Shown here piece by piece: positions 36,689-48,278 of a stretch of 64,000 bases of DNA. The notes beneath the pieces were generated by a model that saw only the letters and a program-made list of their open reading frames with translations, was not told the DNA's origin and ran no database searches. Every line of letters starts with the position of its first letter. The stretch's first letter is position 1. This DNA is from Yimella lutea (GTDB lineage: Bacteria; Actinomycetota; Actinomycetes; Actinomycetales; Dermatophilaceae): positions 1,364,001-1,428,000 of the forward strand of contig NZ_VFMO01000001.1 in NCBI RefSeq assembly GCF_006715095.1. Direction: 5' to 3'. The position numbers were made by a program, and so were the translations under genes.

Positions 36689-37927
36689 ATGTCCGAACAC
36701 CTCATCGGTCTGCTGCTCGGCGCGGAAGAGGACTGGCCCCAGGCGTTCGAGGAACTCGTGCGCCGGGTCGGCCCGATCACCGCACCCGACGGGACGACGC
36801 ACGACATCCGCACGGAGCGGATGACGATCGAGCCGTTCAACCTGCGCGATCGTCCGCGCACCGACCTTGTCATCGACCGGCTCGCGCACTGGTACTACCA
36901 CCCGCGCGAGTGGCTGAAGAAGGTCGCGCTGATGGACGACGTCTACCTGATGAACAGCCCGTTCACCTTCCAGGCGATGGAGAAGCACGCGGCGTATTGC
37001 GCGTTGATGCGCATGGGTATGAACGTGCCCGAGACCGTCCTGGTGCCGTACAAGAACCCGCTAGACAACGTCCGTTGGGCGTACACGTCCAGCAAGTACA
37101 ACCGGTCCTTCGACCTCGACTCGGTTGCTGCCGAACTCGGTTACCCGATGTTCATGAAGCCGTTCGACGGCGGTGCCTGGCGCGGTGTGTCGATGATCCG
37201 TGACGAGCGCGATCTGCACGCGGCGTACGACGAGTCCGGCGAGATGCTGATGCACCTGCAGAAGGCCGTCGACGGTTACGAGGTGTTTGCCCGGGCGCTC
37301 ACCATCGGGCCGGAGACGATGGTGATGAAGTTCCGGCCGGACGAGCCGATGCACAACCGCTACGAAGTCGCCTACGACTTCCTGTCGCCGGAGGTCGGCG
37401 CCGAGGCCCGCACGATCGCGCAGACGGTCAACGCGTTCTTCCGCTGGGAGTTCAACAGCTGCGAGATGTTGGTCAAGGACGGAGTCGTGTACCCGATCGA
37501 CTACGCCAACGCCTGCCCGGACGTCGCGATCACCTCGCTGCACTACTACTTCCCGTGGGCGATCAAGTCGCTGCTGAAGTGGTCGATCTTCTGCATGGTC
37601 ACCGGGCGCAAGGCGAAGACACTGGTCGACACCGAGCCGTGGTTCGAGGTCGCCGACAAGGATGTTCCGTACAAGGCGAAGCTGGAGCGCTACCAGCAAC
37701 TGGCCGACGAGCACTTCGAGACCGAGAAGTACCGCGAATTCTGCGAGCAGAGCCTCGGCCACGTCGATGAGATGGTGCTCGATTGGGTGCTCTCGGACGA
37801 CTTCGACCGGCTGCTGGTCGAGACGGTCAAGTCGACCTACCCGCCGCACGAGCACGAGAAGTTCCTCGGCCACTTCCGCGGGCTGACCGGTCTGTGGGCC
37901 AAGGACGAGGCCAAGATCCTCGGCTGA
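36689..37927 (+). CDS. ATP-grasp family ligase of unknown substrate
   Basis: A 412-residue protein. The central part has ATP-grasp features: a first nucleotide-binding lysine in MFMKPFDGGAWRGVS (K157, with the glycine-rich loop at residues 160-167), then VDGYEVFARALTIG, and the metal-binding end FNSCEMLVKDGVVYPIDYANACPD. Such enzymes join a carboxylate to an amine, thiol or hydroxyl through an acyl phosphate. About 90 N-terminal residues (HLIGLLLGAEEDWPQAFEELVRRVG) form a pre-ATP-grasp domain. AAGGAG lies 7 bases before the ATG. With two esterases directly upstream, the cluster could make and cleave an ester or amide, but no product is known to me. Confidence 0.75.
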   Translation: MSEHLIGLLLGAEEDWPQAFEELVRRVGPITAPDGTTHDIRTERMTIEPFNLRDRPRTDLVIDRLAHWYYHPREWLKKVALMDDVYLMNSPFTFQAMEKHAAYCALMRMGMNVPETVLVPYKNPLDNVRWAYTSSKYNRSFDLDSVAAELGYPMFMKPFDGGAWRGVSMIRDERDLHAAYDESGEMLMHLQKAVDGYEVFARALTIGPETMVMKFRPDEPMHNRYEVAYDFLSPEVGAEARTIAQTVNAFFRWEFNSCEMLVKDGVVYPIDYANACPDVAITSLHYYFPWAIKSLLKWSIFCMVTGRKAKTLVDTEPWFEVADKDVPYKAKLERYQQLADEHFETEKYREFCEQSLGHVDEMVLDWVLSDDFDRLLVETVKSTYPPHEHEKFLGHFRGLTGLWAKDEAKILG

Positions 37928-37960
37928 TCTTCGCGAGCCCACTGATCGGGACCGAATCTA

Positions 37961-37983
37961 CTGAGCCCACTCGGTGGGTTCGG
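37961..37983. terminator. hairpin between convergent genes
   Basis: CTGAGCCCAC pairs with GTGGGTTCGG (10 bp, two G-U pairs) around a TCG loop, 33 bases after the ATP-grasp stop and 32 before the kinase stop on the other strand. It could serve both directions. Confidence 0.5.
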
Positions 37984-38014
37984 CCGAGAAGTAGTAGGTT
38001 CGCGGGCGCTCCCG

Positions 38015-38578
38015 TCAGTCGGTGTCGGCGACGATGAGTGCTTGGTCGAGATTACGCAGGATCGTGGTGACGGCCATCGCATTCGACATCGTGCTGGTGT
38101 CGAGCCACAGCCCGAGGCGGCCGGTCTGGTGCTCGAGGACGTTCCAGTGATCGAGCGTGGTGAGACCGTCGTCAGGAATGCTCTGGTCGCGCACGGGTGA
38201 TCGCTCCCCAACGACGTCAGCACAGGGATGCAGTACGACCAGATGGACCGGTTCGGGTTCGGCGAGCTCGAGGAAGTCGTCGAGACGGTCACCGATGATG
38301 TCGTCGGCGATCACCGCGTCGAATCCCGCGGACCGGTAGACGTCGGCGAGGGTCAGGGCTCCGGCGTACCGCAGCAGCAGCTGCTCGATCGCTTCGATGC
38401 TCGGTGGCTCCGAGATCACTTCCTTGCCGCTGACCACGGTGTCGCCGATCAGGTCGCCGTCGACGAACACCGCTTTGGGCAGTGCCCGCGCCAGCGCCCG
38501 TCCGACGGTGGTCTTGCCGGCACCGGGGATGCCGGCGATGACGAACAGGCGTCCTTGCTCACTCACGTTTCCAACCAT
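38015..38578 (-). CDS. P-loop kinase (AAA/zeta-toxin or CPT-like)
   Basis: A 187-residue P-loop protein. The Walker A motif GIPGAGKTT is at residues 16-24, VFVDGDLIGD follows as the substrate-side aspartate region, and VIADDIIGDRLDDFL is the Walker B-like strand. The size and DGD motif match small-molecule kinases of the chloramphenicol phosphotransferase/zeta type. No antitoxin gene is next to it, so a toxin role is not supported. ATG 38578 is used; GTG 38566 is possible. Confidence 0.65.
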   Translation of the reverse strand: MVGNVSEQGRLFVIAGIPGAGKTTVGRALARALPKAVFVDGDLIGDTVVSGKEVISEPPSIEAIEQLLLRYAGALTLADVYRSAGFDAVIADDIIGDRLDDFLELAEPEPVHLVVLHPCADVVGERSPVRDQSIPDDGLTTLDHWNVLEHQTGRLGLWLDTSTMSNAMAVTTILRNLDQALIVADTD

Positions 38579-38586
38579 TCCAGTAC

Positions 38587-38691
38587 CGAAAGTCCTCAGG
38601 CTCGCGGGGGTGACCCGCGAGTCGTGCGGACGGTCGCGAACGCAGTGTCCGCGGGTTTGCTCAATCGACCCGCGAGTTCTGCGGACTTTCG
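38587..38691. repeat. intergenic cluster of direct and inverted repeats
   Basis: Within 105 bases: two 20-bp near-identical direct repeats (38612-38631 and 38667-38686, two mismatches, beginning GACCCGCGAGT); an 8-bp hairpin CTCGCGGG/CCCGCGAG (38601-38608 with 38614-38621); CGCGGGT/ACCCGCG (38650-38656 with 38668-38674); and outer arms CGAAAGTCC/GGACTTTCG (38587-38595 and 38683-38691). It lies between the pgm stop and the kinase start on the minus strand. It may end pgm transcription and may be one copy of a dispersed REP-like element. Confidence 0.6.
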
Positions 38692-38692
38692 C

Positions 38693-40327
<1,635 letters not shown>

Positions 40328-40339
40328 GCCTTCAGTCTG

Positions 40340-40504
40340 TCAGCCGTGCGCCCGTGTGTGCGGGCGCACGGCCGACGTCGTCAGGCCGATCAACCGAGGC
40401 GGACGTGTCCTGCCGGCAGCGGACGCGGCCGAGACCGAACCGATCGTGCTCGCACCGGCCCCGGCGGTGACGAGTGCTGCGAACTGACGGCGGGACAGGT
40501 GCAT
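40340..40504 (-). CDS. orphan Tat signal peptide ORF
   Basis: A 54-residue frame begins MHLSRRQFAALVTAGAG: a twin-arginine motif (SRRQF), a weakly hydrophobic core, and SAASAAG as a cleavage site, followed by only about 25 polar residues. GGAAGG stands 8 bases before the ATG. Either it encodes a very small exported peptide, or it is the 5' remnant of a lost Tat substrate. It lies between pgm and the Mak-GlgB gene on the same strand. Confidence 0.5.
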   Translation of the reverse strand: MHLSRRQFAALVTAGAGASTIGSVSAASAAGRTRPPRLIGLTTSAVRPHTRAHG

Positions 40505-40597
40505 TGAAACGCCTTCCGGGAGAGAGAGATTGCCCGGACCGGATTCGGTACGAGCGATCTCTGTCGGCACTTCCCGGGTTATGGCCGGGTATGCCGG

Positions 40598-43500
40598 CTA
40601 TCCGACATCGGTGGACTTCACGGACGTCGTCCCGGAGTCGTCGAGGTTGTTGCCCTCGGTGGGTTCGGGTTGGGAGATCTGGTCGACCTGGACGGACTCG
40701 GAGTCGTCGCCCGAACCGACTACGGCTCCGGCCACCAGCTGCGCGCCCTCGTCCGCTGTCGTCACCGGTTGTGTGTCATCGGCCACGGTGCGCTGTTCAG
40801 TGGCGTCGTCGGCGTCCGCCGCGGGAGCCACGAACCACAGCGTCGACAGCGGCGGGAGGGTGATCGTCGCCGAGTATGGCAGACCGTCGAACGGTTCTTC
40901 GGTCGCCTCGACGGCACCGAGGTTGCCGCGCCCGCCGCCGCCGTAGTGAGCGGCGTCGGTGTTGAGCACCTCGCGCCAGATCCCCTTGCGGGGCAACCCG
41001 ACTCGCTTGTCGGCGTGCTCGACGCCGGAGAAATTGGTGATCGCCAGCAGGACGTCACGCTCCTGCTCGACACCGCGTCCCAGACGCAGGTAGGAGTAGG
41101 TGTTGCCCGACTCGTCGTCGGCATTGACCCAACGGAAACCCTCGCCCTTGTTGTCCTGGCCCCAGAGCGCTTCGTGCTCCTTGTAGACGCGGTTGAGGTC
41201 CTTCACCAGGGCGTGCACGCCCCAGTGAGCAGGCTGGTCAAGCAGCCACCAGTCGAGGCTGCGGCCGTCGGCCCACTCCGACTCCTGTGCGAACTCCGAA
41301 CCCATGAACAGCAGTTGCTTGCCGGGGTGGGCCCACATGTGGCCGAGCAGTGCCCGCAGGTTCGCCAACTGCTGCCAGCGATCACCGGGCATCTTGCGCA
41401 GCAGCGAGCCCTTGCCGTGCACGACCTCGTCGTGGCTGATCGGCAGCACGAACTGCTCGCTGAACGCGTACACCAGACCGAAGGTCAGCTTGTGGTGGTG
41501 ATGACCGCGGTTGATCGGGGCCTCGGCGAAGTAGTCGAGGGTGTCGTGCATCCAGCCCATGTTCCACTTGAACCCGAAGCCGAGGCCGTCGGCGCTGGTC
41601 GGCTTGGTGACGCCGGGCCAGGAGGTCGACTCCTCGGCGATCATCACCGTGCCCGGCACACGCCGGTACGCGGTCGCGTTCGTCTCCTGCAGCAGTTGGA
41701 CTGCTTCGAGGTTCTCGCGGCCGCCGTACTTGTTCGGGATCCACTCGCCGGGATTGCGCGAGTAGTCGAGGTAGAGCATCGAAGCCACACCGTCGACGCG
41801 CAGACCGTCGGCGTGGAACTCCTGCAACCAGAAGATTGCGTTGGCGACCAGGAAGTTGCGCACCTGCGGGCGACCGAAGTCGAAGATGTAGGAGCCCCAC
41901 TCGTTGTGCCAGCCCTTGCGGGGGTCGGGGTGCTCGTACAGCGCGGTGCCGTCGAACTTCGCCAACGCCCACTCGTCGGTCGCGAAGTGACCTGGCACCC
42001 AGTCGAGGATCACGCCGATTCCGTTGCGGTGCAACGAGTCCACCAGGTATTTGAAGTCGTCGGGCGAGCCGAAGCGGGAGTTCACGGCGTAGTAACCGGT
42101 CACGTGGTAGCCCCACGACGGCGGGTACGGGTGCTCCATCACGGGCATGAACTCGACGTGCGTGAAGCCGAGGTCCTTCACGTAGTTGACTAGGTGCTCG
42201 GCCATGTCGCGGTAGCTCATGCCCTGACGCCACGAACCCAGGTGCACCTCGTAGATGCTCATCGGGCCGTCGTGCGGGTCGTTCTCGAGGCGGTGCGCGA
42301 GCCACTGTTCGTCCTGCCACTCGTAGTGCGAGTCGACGACGATGGACGCCGTCGCCGGAGCGGTCTCGGCCTGCTGCGCCATCGGGTCGGACTTGCTGCG
42401 CCAGACGCGGTCGGCGCACAGCACGGAGAACTTGTACCGGGTACCCGCACCGACACCGGGGACGAAGATCTCCCAGACACCGGTGCCGCCGAGTCGACGC
42501 ATCGGATGGGCGTAACCGTCCCACTGGTTGAAGTCGCCGATCACCCTGACACCCAACGCATTCGGGGCCCACACGGCGAACGAGGTACCGGTGACCTTCC
42601 CGGCCGGACCGTCGTAGGTGCGAACGTGGGCACCGAGGATGTTCCAGAGTTCCTCGTGACGGCCTTCGCCGAGCAGGTGCAGGTCCATCTCACCCAGAGT
42701 GGGCAGGAAGCGGAACGAGTCGTCGGCGACGTGCTCGACGCCGTCCTCGTAGGTGGTGACGATGCGGTAGTCGGGTTCCTGGTCGCCGTCGATGCGCGCC
42801 GACCAGATGCCGTCGGTGTCGTGCTCCATCGGGACGCGCGAACCGTCCTCGAGTTGTACCTCGACGGTCCTTGCGAGCGGACGCAGCGCCCGGACGTACA
42901 CACCGTTCTCATCGCGCTGACCACCCAGGATGCTGTGCGGGTCGGTGTGCACGCCACGCAGCACCGCCGCTGCGGCGTCGGGGTCGAGGCGCGGCGGGGC
43001 CGGCCGATCGACGGTATCGGTATCGGAGTTCACAGCAGTCTCCTCGCTGTTGATGACGGACGCGGTGCCGTCGGCGGGCGCGGCCGAGTCGGTGGAGTTG
43101 TCTGCGAGCAGACGGTCGAGCGCGCCTACCGGGATCGGCAACCAGGTCGGACGGTTCTGTGCTTCGTAGAGCACCTCGTACGCGGCCTTGTCGGCCTCGA
43201 AGACGGTGACGAGTGGCGCGTGATCGGCCAGGCGGACACCGGACGCTTCTTCGTAGCCGGCCAGGAAGGCGTCCCGGCAGGCGGCGGCCCAGTCGGCCCG
43301 GTCACCGTCGACGGAGGCGGCGGCGTAGTCGAACGAACGAAGCATCCCCGCGACATCGCGCAGCGGGCAGTCGAGGTTGTTGCGGTCGCGCAGCGGACGT
43401 AGTGGCTCGCCTTCGAAGTCGAGCAGCACCCATCCGCGGTTCGGTACGTCGAGCACCTGGCCCAGGTGGTAGTCGCCGTGAATACGTTGCAGCGCAGGCC

Positions 43501-44527
43501 AGTTCGCGTCCTTCGCGCTGTCGAGCAGTTGCTCGAAGCGAGCACGGTGCCGGTTGATGTCGGAGTGCACGCGCGCCGCGACGTCGAACCGGCGGCGCAT
43601 CTCGGCGACGACTGATTCAGCCCGCGCCGAAGTGACCGTCGCGGTCGGCATCGCATCGGCGAGCACGGTGTGCACCTCGGCGGTCGCGACGCCCAGAGCC
43701 CGGGCGTTCGCCGACCAGTCGGTGCCTGCCTCGGCGGCCTCGAGTGCCTCGCGCCACGCGTCCCGGACGTCGGGCAGGAATTCCTGCACGAACGCCAGGT
43801 GACCGGCGGCGTGTCCGGTGCCGATCGTGTTGTCCGGCCACTGGCCGGTGAGATAGCCGATAGTCGCGGGCACCCGATTCGAGCCCTCGGCGGAGATCGC
43901 CGATTGCAACACGACGTCCGGGTTGAGGCCGTCCTGCAGCACGCGGAACAGCTTCACGATGACGGTGCGTCGATCGCCGGCGCGGTCCTCGGTGTCGATG
44001 ATCATCGAGGTGTTCGACTGCTCACCCGACAACACCTTGGTGCGGACCACGGTCGGCATCCTGCGGCCGCGAGTACCGCTGCCCTGCACCCGAACCGACG
44101 CGGGCAAGACACCCTGCGGACGATCCTGCGTGCCCTCCTCGAACTGCACATCGGCGTGCCGGCCGCCGGTCACGATCGTTTCCAGCAGCGCGGTGACGAA
44201 CACCGGGTCGTTGCAGCCGTCATACACCCAGCGCGTGCCCAGGGTCGAGTGTTCGGTGGTGCCGACCAGTGCGCGCTCTGCACCCTCCAGTGGGGCGCCA
44301 CGGTAGGTCAGCGGCACCTGGAACAGGGTCGGCTGGGCACCGGAGGTGTCGAGCACCAGCGACACCTCGACCCCGACCTCGCCGGCAGGATCGTCGAAGC
44401 GATAGCTCCCGATCACCGACAACGCAGGCGTGCCGGATTTGCCTGTGTACCAGCGCTGCTCGCCGATCCAGGCCTCGATGAGTTCGTTCTTCGACGGCTC
44501 GAGGGTCGCCTTGTGCAAGATGGCCAT
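40598..44527 (-). CDS. maltokinase-GlgB fusion (maltose kinase + 1,4-alpha-glucan branching enzyme)
   Basis: One continuous frame of 1309 codons. Residues 1 to about 470 are a maltokinase (Mak/Pep2): VLSGEQSNTSM, the catalytic HGDYHLGQ (D352 as base) and LLDFEGEP for metal binding. A low-complexity linker rich in Asp, Ser and Thr runs from about 473 to 512. Then comes a complete GlgB: an early-set domain with YDGPAGKVTGTSFAVWAPNA, and a GH13 core with LRVDGVAS (nucleophile D912), IAEES (acid E965) and ISHDEVVHG. An acidic tail of about 60 residues closes it. Mak makes maltose 1-phosphate for GlgE, and GlgB branches the GlgE product. It starts 11 bases after the treS stop. Confidence 0.92.
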   Translation of the reverse strand: MAILHKATLEPSKNELIEAWIGEQRWYTGKSGTPALSVIGSYRFDDPAGEVGVEVSLVLDTSGAQPTLFQVPLTYRGAPLEGAERALVGTTEHSTLGTRWVYDGCNDPVFVTALLETIVTGGRHADVQFEEGTQDRPQGVLPASVRVQGSGTRGRRMPTVVRTKVLSGEQSNTSMIIDTEDRAGDRRTVIVKLFRVLQDGLNPDVVLQSAISAEGSNRVPATIGYLTGQWPDNTIGTGHAAGHLAFVQEFLPDVRDAWREALEAAEAGTDWSANARALGVATAEVHTVLADAMPTATVTSARAESVVAEMRRRFDVAARVHSDINRHRARFEQLLDSAKDANWPALQRIHGDYHLGQVLDVPNRGWVLLDFEGEPLRPLRDRNNLDCPLRDVAGMLRSFDYAAASVDGDRADWAAACRDAFLAGYEEASGVRLADHAPLVTVFEADKAAYEVLYEAQNRPTWLPIPVGALDRLLADNSTDSAAPADGTASVINSEETAVNSDTDTVDRPAPPRLDPDAAAAVLRGVHTDPHSILGGQRDENGVYVRALRPLARTVEVQLEDGSRVPMEHDTDGIWSARIDGDQEPDYRIVTTYEDGVEHVADDSFRFLPTLGEMDLHLLGEGRHEELWNILGAHVRTYDGPAGKVTGTSFAVWAPNALGVRVIGDFNQWDGYAHPMRRLGGTGVWEIFVPGVGAGTRYKFSVLCADRVWRSKSDPMAQQAETAPATASIVVDSHYEWQDEQWLAHRLENDPHDGPMSIYEVHLGSWRQGMSYRDMAEHLVNYVKDLGFTHVEFMPVMEHPYPPSWGYHVTGYYAVNSRFGSPDDFKYLVDSLHRNGIGVILDWVPGHFATDEWALAKFDGTALYEHPDPRKGWHNEWGSYIFDFGRPQVRNFLVANAIFWLQEFHADGLRVDGVASMLYLDYSRNPGEWIPNKYGGRENLEAVQLLQETNATAYRRVPGTVMIAEESTSWPGVTKPTSADGLGFGFKWNMGWMHDTLDYFAEAPINRGHHHHKLTFGLVYAFSEQFVLPISHDEVVHGKGSLLRKMPGDRWQQLANLRALLGHMWAHPGKQLLFMGSEFAQESEWADGRSLDWWLLDQPAHWGVHALVKDLNRVYKEHEALWGQDNKGEGFRWVNADDESGNTYSYLRLGRGVEQERDVLLAITNFSGVEHADKRVGLPRKGIWREVLNTDAAHYGGGGRGNLGAVEATEEPFDGLPYSATITLPPLSTLWFVAPAADADDATEQRTVADDTQPVTTADEGAQLVAGAVVGSGDDSESVQVDQISQPEPTEGNNLDDSGTTSVKSTDVG

Positions 44528-44538
44528 CAGGTATCAGT

Positions 44539-46260
44539 TCACTCGCTTCCGACAGGGCGCAGCGACAACCAGAAGAAGTCGCGTGAGCCCAGGGTGAAGG
44601 TGGCGTTGCCGTCCTCGCCGACGACCGGGAAGTGCGCGCCGCCGAAGAGGTCACGCAGTCGGGCCCCGGCGAACTCCGAGCCCAACTGGATGGTGACCGA
44701 CTGCGGGCTGGACGACAGGTTGTTCAGGCAGAGCACCGAACGGATGGAGATCTGGTCGTCCGGGTCGTCCTCGGCAGCGATCGTGCGGGTGAACGCCAGC
44801 ACCGTGTCGTTGTCGGTCTCGCGGACGACGAAATCGCCCAGACCGAACACCGGGTACTGCGCGCGGATGGCGAGCATCTCGCGCACCCAGTGCAGCAGCG
44901 AGGACGAGTGCGCCATCTGCGCCTCGACGTTGACACTGTTGTGGTGGTAGACCAGCGAGCTGATCACCGGCAGGTACAACTTGCCCGGGTCGGCGGTGGA
45001 GAAGCCGGCGTTGCGGTCGGGCGACCACTGCATCGGGGTGCGGACGGCATCGCGGTCGTCCAACCAGATGTTGTCACCCATACCGATCTCGTCGCCGTAG
45101 TACAGGCATGGCGAGCCCGGCAAGGACAGCAGCAGTGCGTGGATGAGTTCGATCTCGGCGCGGCTGTTGTCGAGCAGCGTGGCGAGCCGTCGCCGGATGC
45201 CGACGTTGGCGCGCATCCGCGGGTCGGGGGCGTACCAGCCGTACATCGCGGCCCGTTCCTCCGGCGTCACCATCTCCAGCGTCAACTCGTCGTGGTTGCG
45301 CAGGAAGGTGCCCCATTGCGTCCCCTTGGGGATGGGTGGAGTCTCGGCCAGCACGTTGATGATCGGCGTGGCCTTCTCCTCCCGCAGCGAGTAATACAGC
45401 CGCGGCATGACGGGGAAGTGAAAGCACATGTGGCACTCGGGTGCTTCCTCGGTGCCGAAGTAGTCGACGACCTCGTGCGGCATCTGGTTCGCCTCGGCGA
45501 GCAGCACGCGTCCGGGGTACTCGGTGTCGACCATCTTGCGCAGTTCGGCGAGGAACTCGTGGGTCTTCGGGTGGTTCTCGCCGTTGTGGCCCTCCTCCTC
45601 GAACAGGTAGGGCACCGCGTCCAGTCGGAACCCGTCGATGCCGAGGTCCATCCAGAACCGGACGATGTCGAACATCTCCTCTTGCACCTTCGGGTTCTCG
45701 AAGTTGAGATCCGGCTGGTGGGAGAAGAAGCGGTGCCAGAAGAACTGGCGGCGCACCGGGTCGAAGGTCCAGTTCGACACCTCGGTGTCGACGAAGATGA
45801 TCCGCGCCTCGGTGTACTTGTCGTCGGTGTCGGACCACACGTAGTAGTCGCCGTACGGACCTTCGGGGTCGCTGCGTGAAGCCTGGAACCACGGGTGCTG
45901 GTCGCTGGTGTGGTTCATCACGAAGTCGGTGATGATGCGGATGCCACGGGCGTGCGCCTGCGAGACCAACTCGGTGAACTCCGGCAGCGTGCCGAACTCG
46001 GGCAGGATCGCCTTGTAGTCGGCGATGTCATAGCCGCCGTCGCGCAACGGCGAGGCGTAGAACGGCGGCAGCCACAGGCAGTCGACACCCAGCCACTGCA
46101 GGTAGTCGAGGCGGTTGAGCAGACCGGTGAAGTCGCCCGATCCGCTGCCGGTGGAGTCGCCGAAGCCGCGCACGAGCACCTCGTAGAAGACCGCCTTGCG
46201 GAACCACTGCGGGTCGTGCTTGAGGCCGGGCTGCTGCAGGTTGAATCCCTGGACGCTCAT
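44539..46260 (-). CDS. treS: trehalose synthase / alpha-amylase TreS
   Basis: Isomerises trehalose and maltose, supplying maltose to the maltokinase. The 573-residue GH13 protein starts at [12 protein letters not shown] after the glgE stop (5-base gap). Motifs: [29 protein letters not shown] (nucleophile Asp), [10 protein letters not shown] (acid Glu) and [12 protein letters not shown] (transition-state Asp). TreS is often fused to maltokinase in actinobacteria; here it is a separate protein and the kinase is fused to GlgB instead. The order glgE, treS, mak-glgB on one strand forms an operon. Confidence 0.93.
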   Translation of the reverse strand: MSVQGFNLQQPGLKHDPQWFRKAVFYEVLVRGFGDSTGSGSGDFTGLLNRLDYLQWLGVDCLWLPPFYASPLRDGGYDIADYKAILPEFGTLPEFTELVSQAHARGIRIITDFVMNHTSDQHPWFQASRSDPEGPYGDYYVWSDTDDKYTEARIIFVDTEVSNWTFDPVRRQFFWHRFFSHQPDLNFENPKVQEEMFDIVRFWMDLGIDGFRLDAVPYLFEEEGHNGENHPKTHEFLAELRKMVDTEYPGRVLLAEANQMPHEVVDYFGTEEAPECHMCFHFPVMPRLYYSLREEKATPIINVLAETPPIPKGTQWGTFLRNHDELTLEMVTPEERAAMYGWYAPDPRMRANVGIRRRLATLLDNSRAEIELIHALLLSLPGSPCLYYGDEIGMGDNIWLDDRDAVRTPMQWSPDRNAGFSTADPGKLYLPVISSLVYHHNSVNVEAQMAHSSSLLHWVREMLAIRAQYPVFGLGDFVVRETDNDTVLAFTRTIAAEDDPDDQISIRSVLCLNNLSSSPQSVTIQLGSEFAGARLRDLFGGAHFPVVGEDGNATFTLGSRDFFWLSLRPVGSE

Positions 46261-46265
46261 CGTGC

Positions 46266-48272
46266 TCAGTACCTCCGCAGCTCGATGATGTGGACGGGTT
46301 CGGCGTCGACACCGAGGCGGACGAAGTTGTGCTCGCCCCAGTGCCAGTGCGCGTCGGTGATCAGGTCGTGCGCCGTGAACGCCTCGCCCTCGTGCAGTCC
46401 CAGCGCCTCGAGGTCGAGGTGCACCCAGGACTCGCGGGTGGAGTGCGGGTCGAGGTTGGCGACCACGATCACGACGTCGTCGCCGCGCTTCTTGGAGAAG
46501 ACCATCAGCGAGGAGTCGTCGACCTTGTGAAAGGTGATGTTGCGCAGCCACAGCAGGCTCGGGTGATCGCGGCGGATCTGGTTGAGCCGGGTCAGGTAGG
46601 GCGCGAGGGTCTGCCCTTCCTTGGCGCCGCCGGGCTCATAGTCCTCCCAATGACGGTTCTTGAACTCGTACTTCTCGTTGTCGATCTGTTCCTCGGCGCC
46701 CGGACGTGCGACGTGTTCGATCAACTCGTACCCGGCGTAGATGCCGTACGTCGGCACCAACGTCGCGGCGAGCGCGGCCCGCAGCTTCCAGGCGGTCGGA
46801 CCGCCGAACTGCATGTACGGGGTGAGGATGTCGTGGGTCGTCGGCCAGAACGACGGACGCATGTAGGCCGCCGCGTCGCCGGCGAGCTCCTCGACGTACT
46901 CCTGCAATTCCTCGGGTTCGTTGCGCCAGGCGTAGTAGGTGTAGCTCTGCTGGAAGCCGATCTTGCCGAGCGTGTGCATCATGGCCGGACGCGTGAACGC
47001 CTCGGCCAGCCAGATGACGTCCGGGTGGTCCTTGGCGACGTCGTCGATCAGCCACTGCCAGAACTCGACCGGCTTGGTGTGCGGGTTGTCGACCCTGAAG
47101 ATCTTGACCCCGTGGTCGATCCACACCTGCATGACGCGGCGGATCTCCGCGTAGATGCCCTCGGGATCGTTGTCGAAGTTGAGCGGGTAGATGTCCTGGT
47201 ACTTCTTCGGCGGGTTCTCGGCGAACGCGATCGTGCCGTCGGCGCGCGTGGTGAACCACTCCGGATGTTCGGTGACCCACGGATGGTCGGGGGCGCACTG
47301 CAACGCAAGGTCGAGCGCAACCTCCATGCCCTGCCGCTCCGCTTCGGCGACGAACGCGTCGAAGTCCTCCCACGTACCCAGGTCGGGGTTGAGGGCGTCG
47401 TGCCCGCCGTCCTTGCTGCCGATGGCGTACGGCGAGCCGGGGTCATCCGGACCGGCGGTCAGGGTGTTGTTCGGGCCCTTGCGGTTGATCGACCCGATGG
47501 GGTGGACGGGTGTCAGGTAGATGACGTCGAAGCCCATCGCGGCGACCGCCGGCAGGCGCTTCATCGCGGTGCGGAAGGTGCCGGTGCGCCACTTGCCGGT
47601 GGCCTCGTCGAACTCCGCGCCCTCCGAGCGAGGGAAGATCTCGTACCAGGCGCCGGCCAGAGCGCGCTCCCGCTCGACCCACCAGGCGAACTCGCGACTG
47701 GGGGAAACCGCGTCGCGCAACGGGGTGCGGTGCATTGCCTCGACGACTGCCGGGTCGGTGCCCGCGGCCAGACGCTCGCCGGGCTCCTTGGACTCGTCGC
47801 GCAAGGTGGTGACGGCGTCCTGCAGGAGGGTGCGGTCGGCGTCGTCGTGGTCGAGCTTCACGGCGCGTTCCAGCACGCGCGCACCTTCCTCGAGCATCAA
47901 CTCGACGTCGACGCCGGCTGCGACCTTGATCGTCGCGTCGTGTTCCCAGGTGCCGTACGGGTCGCTCCAACCCTCGACGCGGTAGCTCCACCAGCCGGGG
48001 CGGTCGGCGCTGATCGTGCGGACCCAGTGGTCGAGACCGGGGTTGGTGCAGCGCATCGGAAGCAGGGTGGTCCGCCCGTCGGGATCGGTGATCGCGACGG
48101 ACGCGTTGACGGCGTCGTGGCCTTCGCGGAAGACCGTCGCCTCGACGTCGAATTCCTCGCCGACGACGGATTTGGTGGGGAACGCTCCGCACTCGACGGC
48201 GGGTTTGATCCCGATGACCGGAATGCGGCCGATAGGGGACTGGGGCTGGGTTGTGGTGGGTGCCGAAGTCAC
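46266..48272 (-). CDS. glgE: alpha-1,4-glucan:maltose-1-phosphate maltosyltransferase
   Basis: Adds maltosyl units from maltose 1-phosphate to growing alpha-1,4-glucans. The 668-residue protein has the GlgE domain order: an N-terminal beta-sandwich ([21 protein letters not shown]), a helical insert ([21 protein letters not shown]), then a GH13 core with [36 protein letters not shown] (nucleophile Asp) and [12 protein letters not shown] (general acid Glu). It starts at GTG 48272, with TAGGTT 6 bases ahead. It is the first gene of glgE-treS-mak/glgB and follows the glgP terminator. Confidence 0.94.
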   Translation of the reverse strand: MTSAPTTTQPQSPIGRIPVIGIKPAVECGAFPTKSVVGEEFDVEATVFREGHDAVNASVAITDPDGRTTLLPMRCTNPGLDHWVRTISADRPGWWSYRVEGWSDPYGTWEHDATIKVAAGVDVELMLEEGARVLERAVKLDHDDADRTLLQDAVTTLRDESKEPGERLAAGTDPAVVEAMHRTPLRDAVSPSREFAWWVERERALAGAWYEIFPRSEGAEFDEATGKWRTGTFRTAMKRLPAVAAMGFDVIYLTPVHPIGSINRKGPNNTLTAGPDDPGSPYAIGSKDGGHDALNPDLGTWEDFDAFVAEAERQGMEVALDLALQCAPDHPWVTEHPEWFTTRADGTIAFAENPPKKYQDIYPLNFDNDPEGIYAEIRRVMQVWIDHGVKIFRVDNPHTKPVEFWQWLIDDVAKDHPDVIWLAEAFTRPAMMHTLGKIGFQQSYTYYAWRNEPEELQEYVEELAGDAAAYMRPSFWPTTHDILTPYMQFGGPTAWKLRAALAATLVPTYGIYAGYELIEHVARPGAEEQIDNEKYEFKNRHWEDYEPGGAKEGQTLAPYLTRLNQIRRDHPSLLWLRNITFHKVDDSSLMVFSKKRGDDVVIVVANLDPHSTRESWVHLDLEALGLHEGEAFTAHDLITDAHWHWGEHNFVRLGVDAEPVHIIELRRY

Positions 48273-48278
48273 CGTCCG

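Noticed and set aside
38015..38578. Zeta-type toxin of a toxin-antitoxin pair.
   Set aside because: No small antitoxin gene adjoins it, and the motif set fits general small-molecule kinases equally well.
40598..44527. Artificial fusion of maltokinase and GlgB by a sequencing error.
   Set aside because: The frame is continuous through a low-complexity linker typical of natural fusions, with no stop or start signals at the junction; a ribosome site for a separate glgB was not seen.
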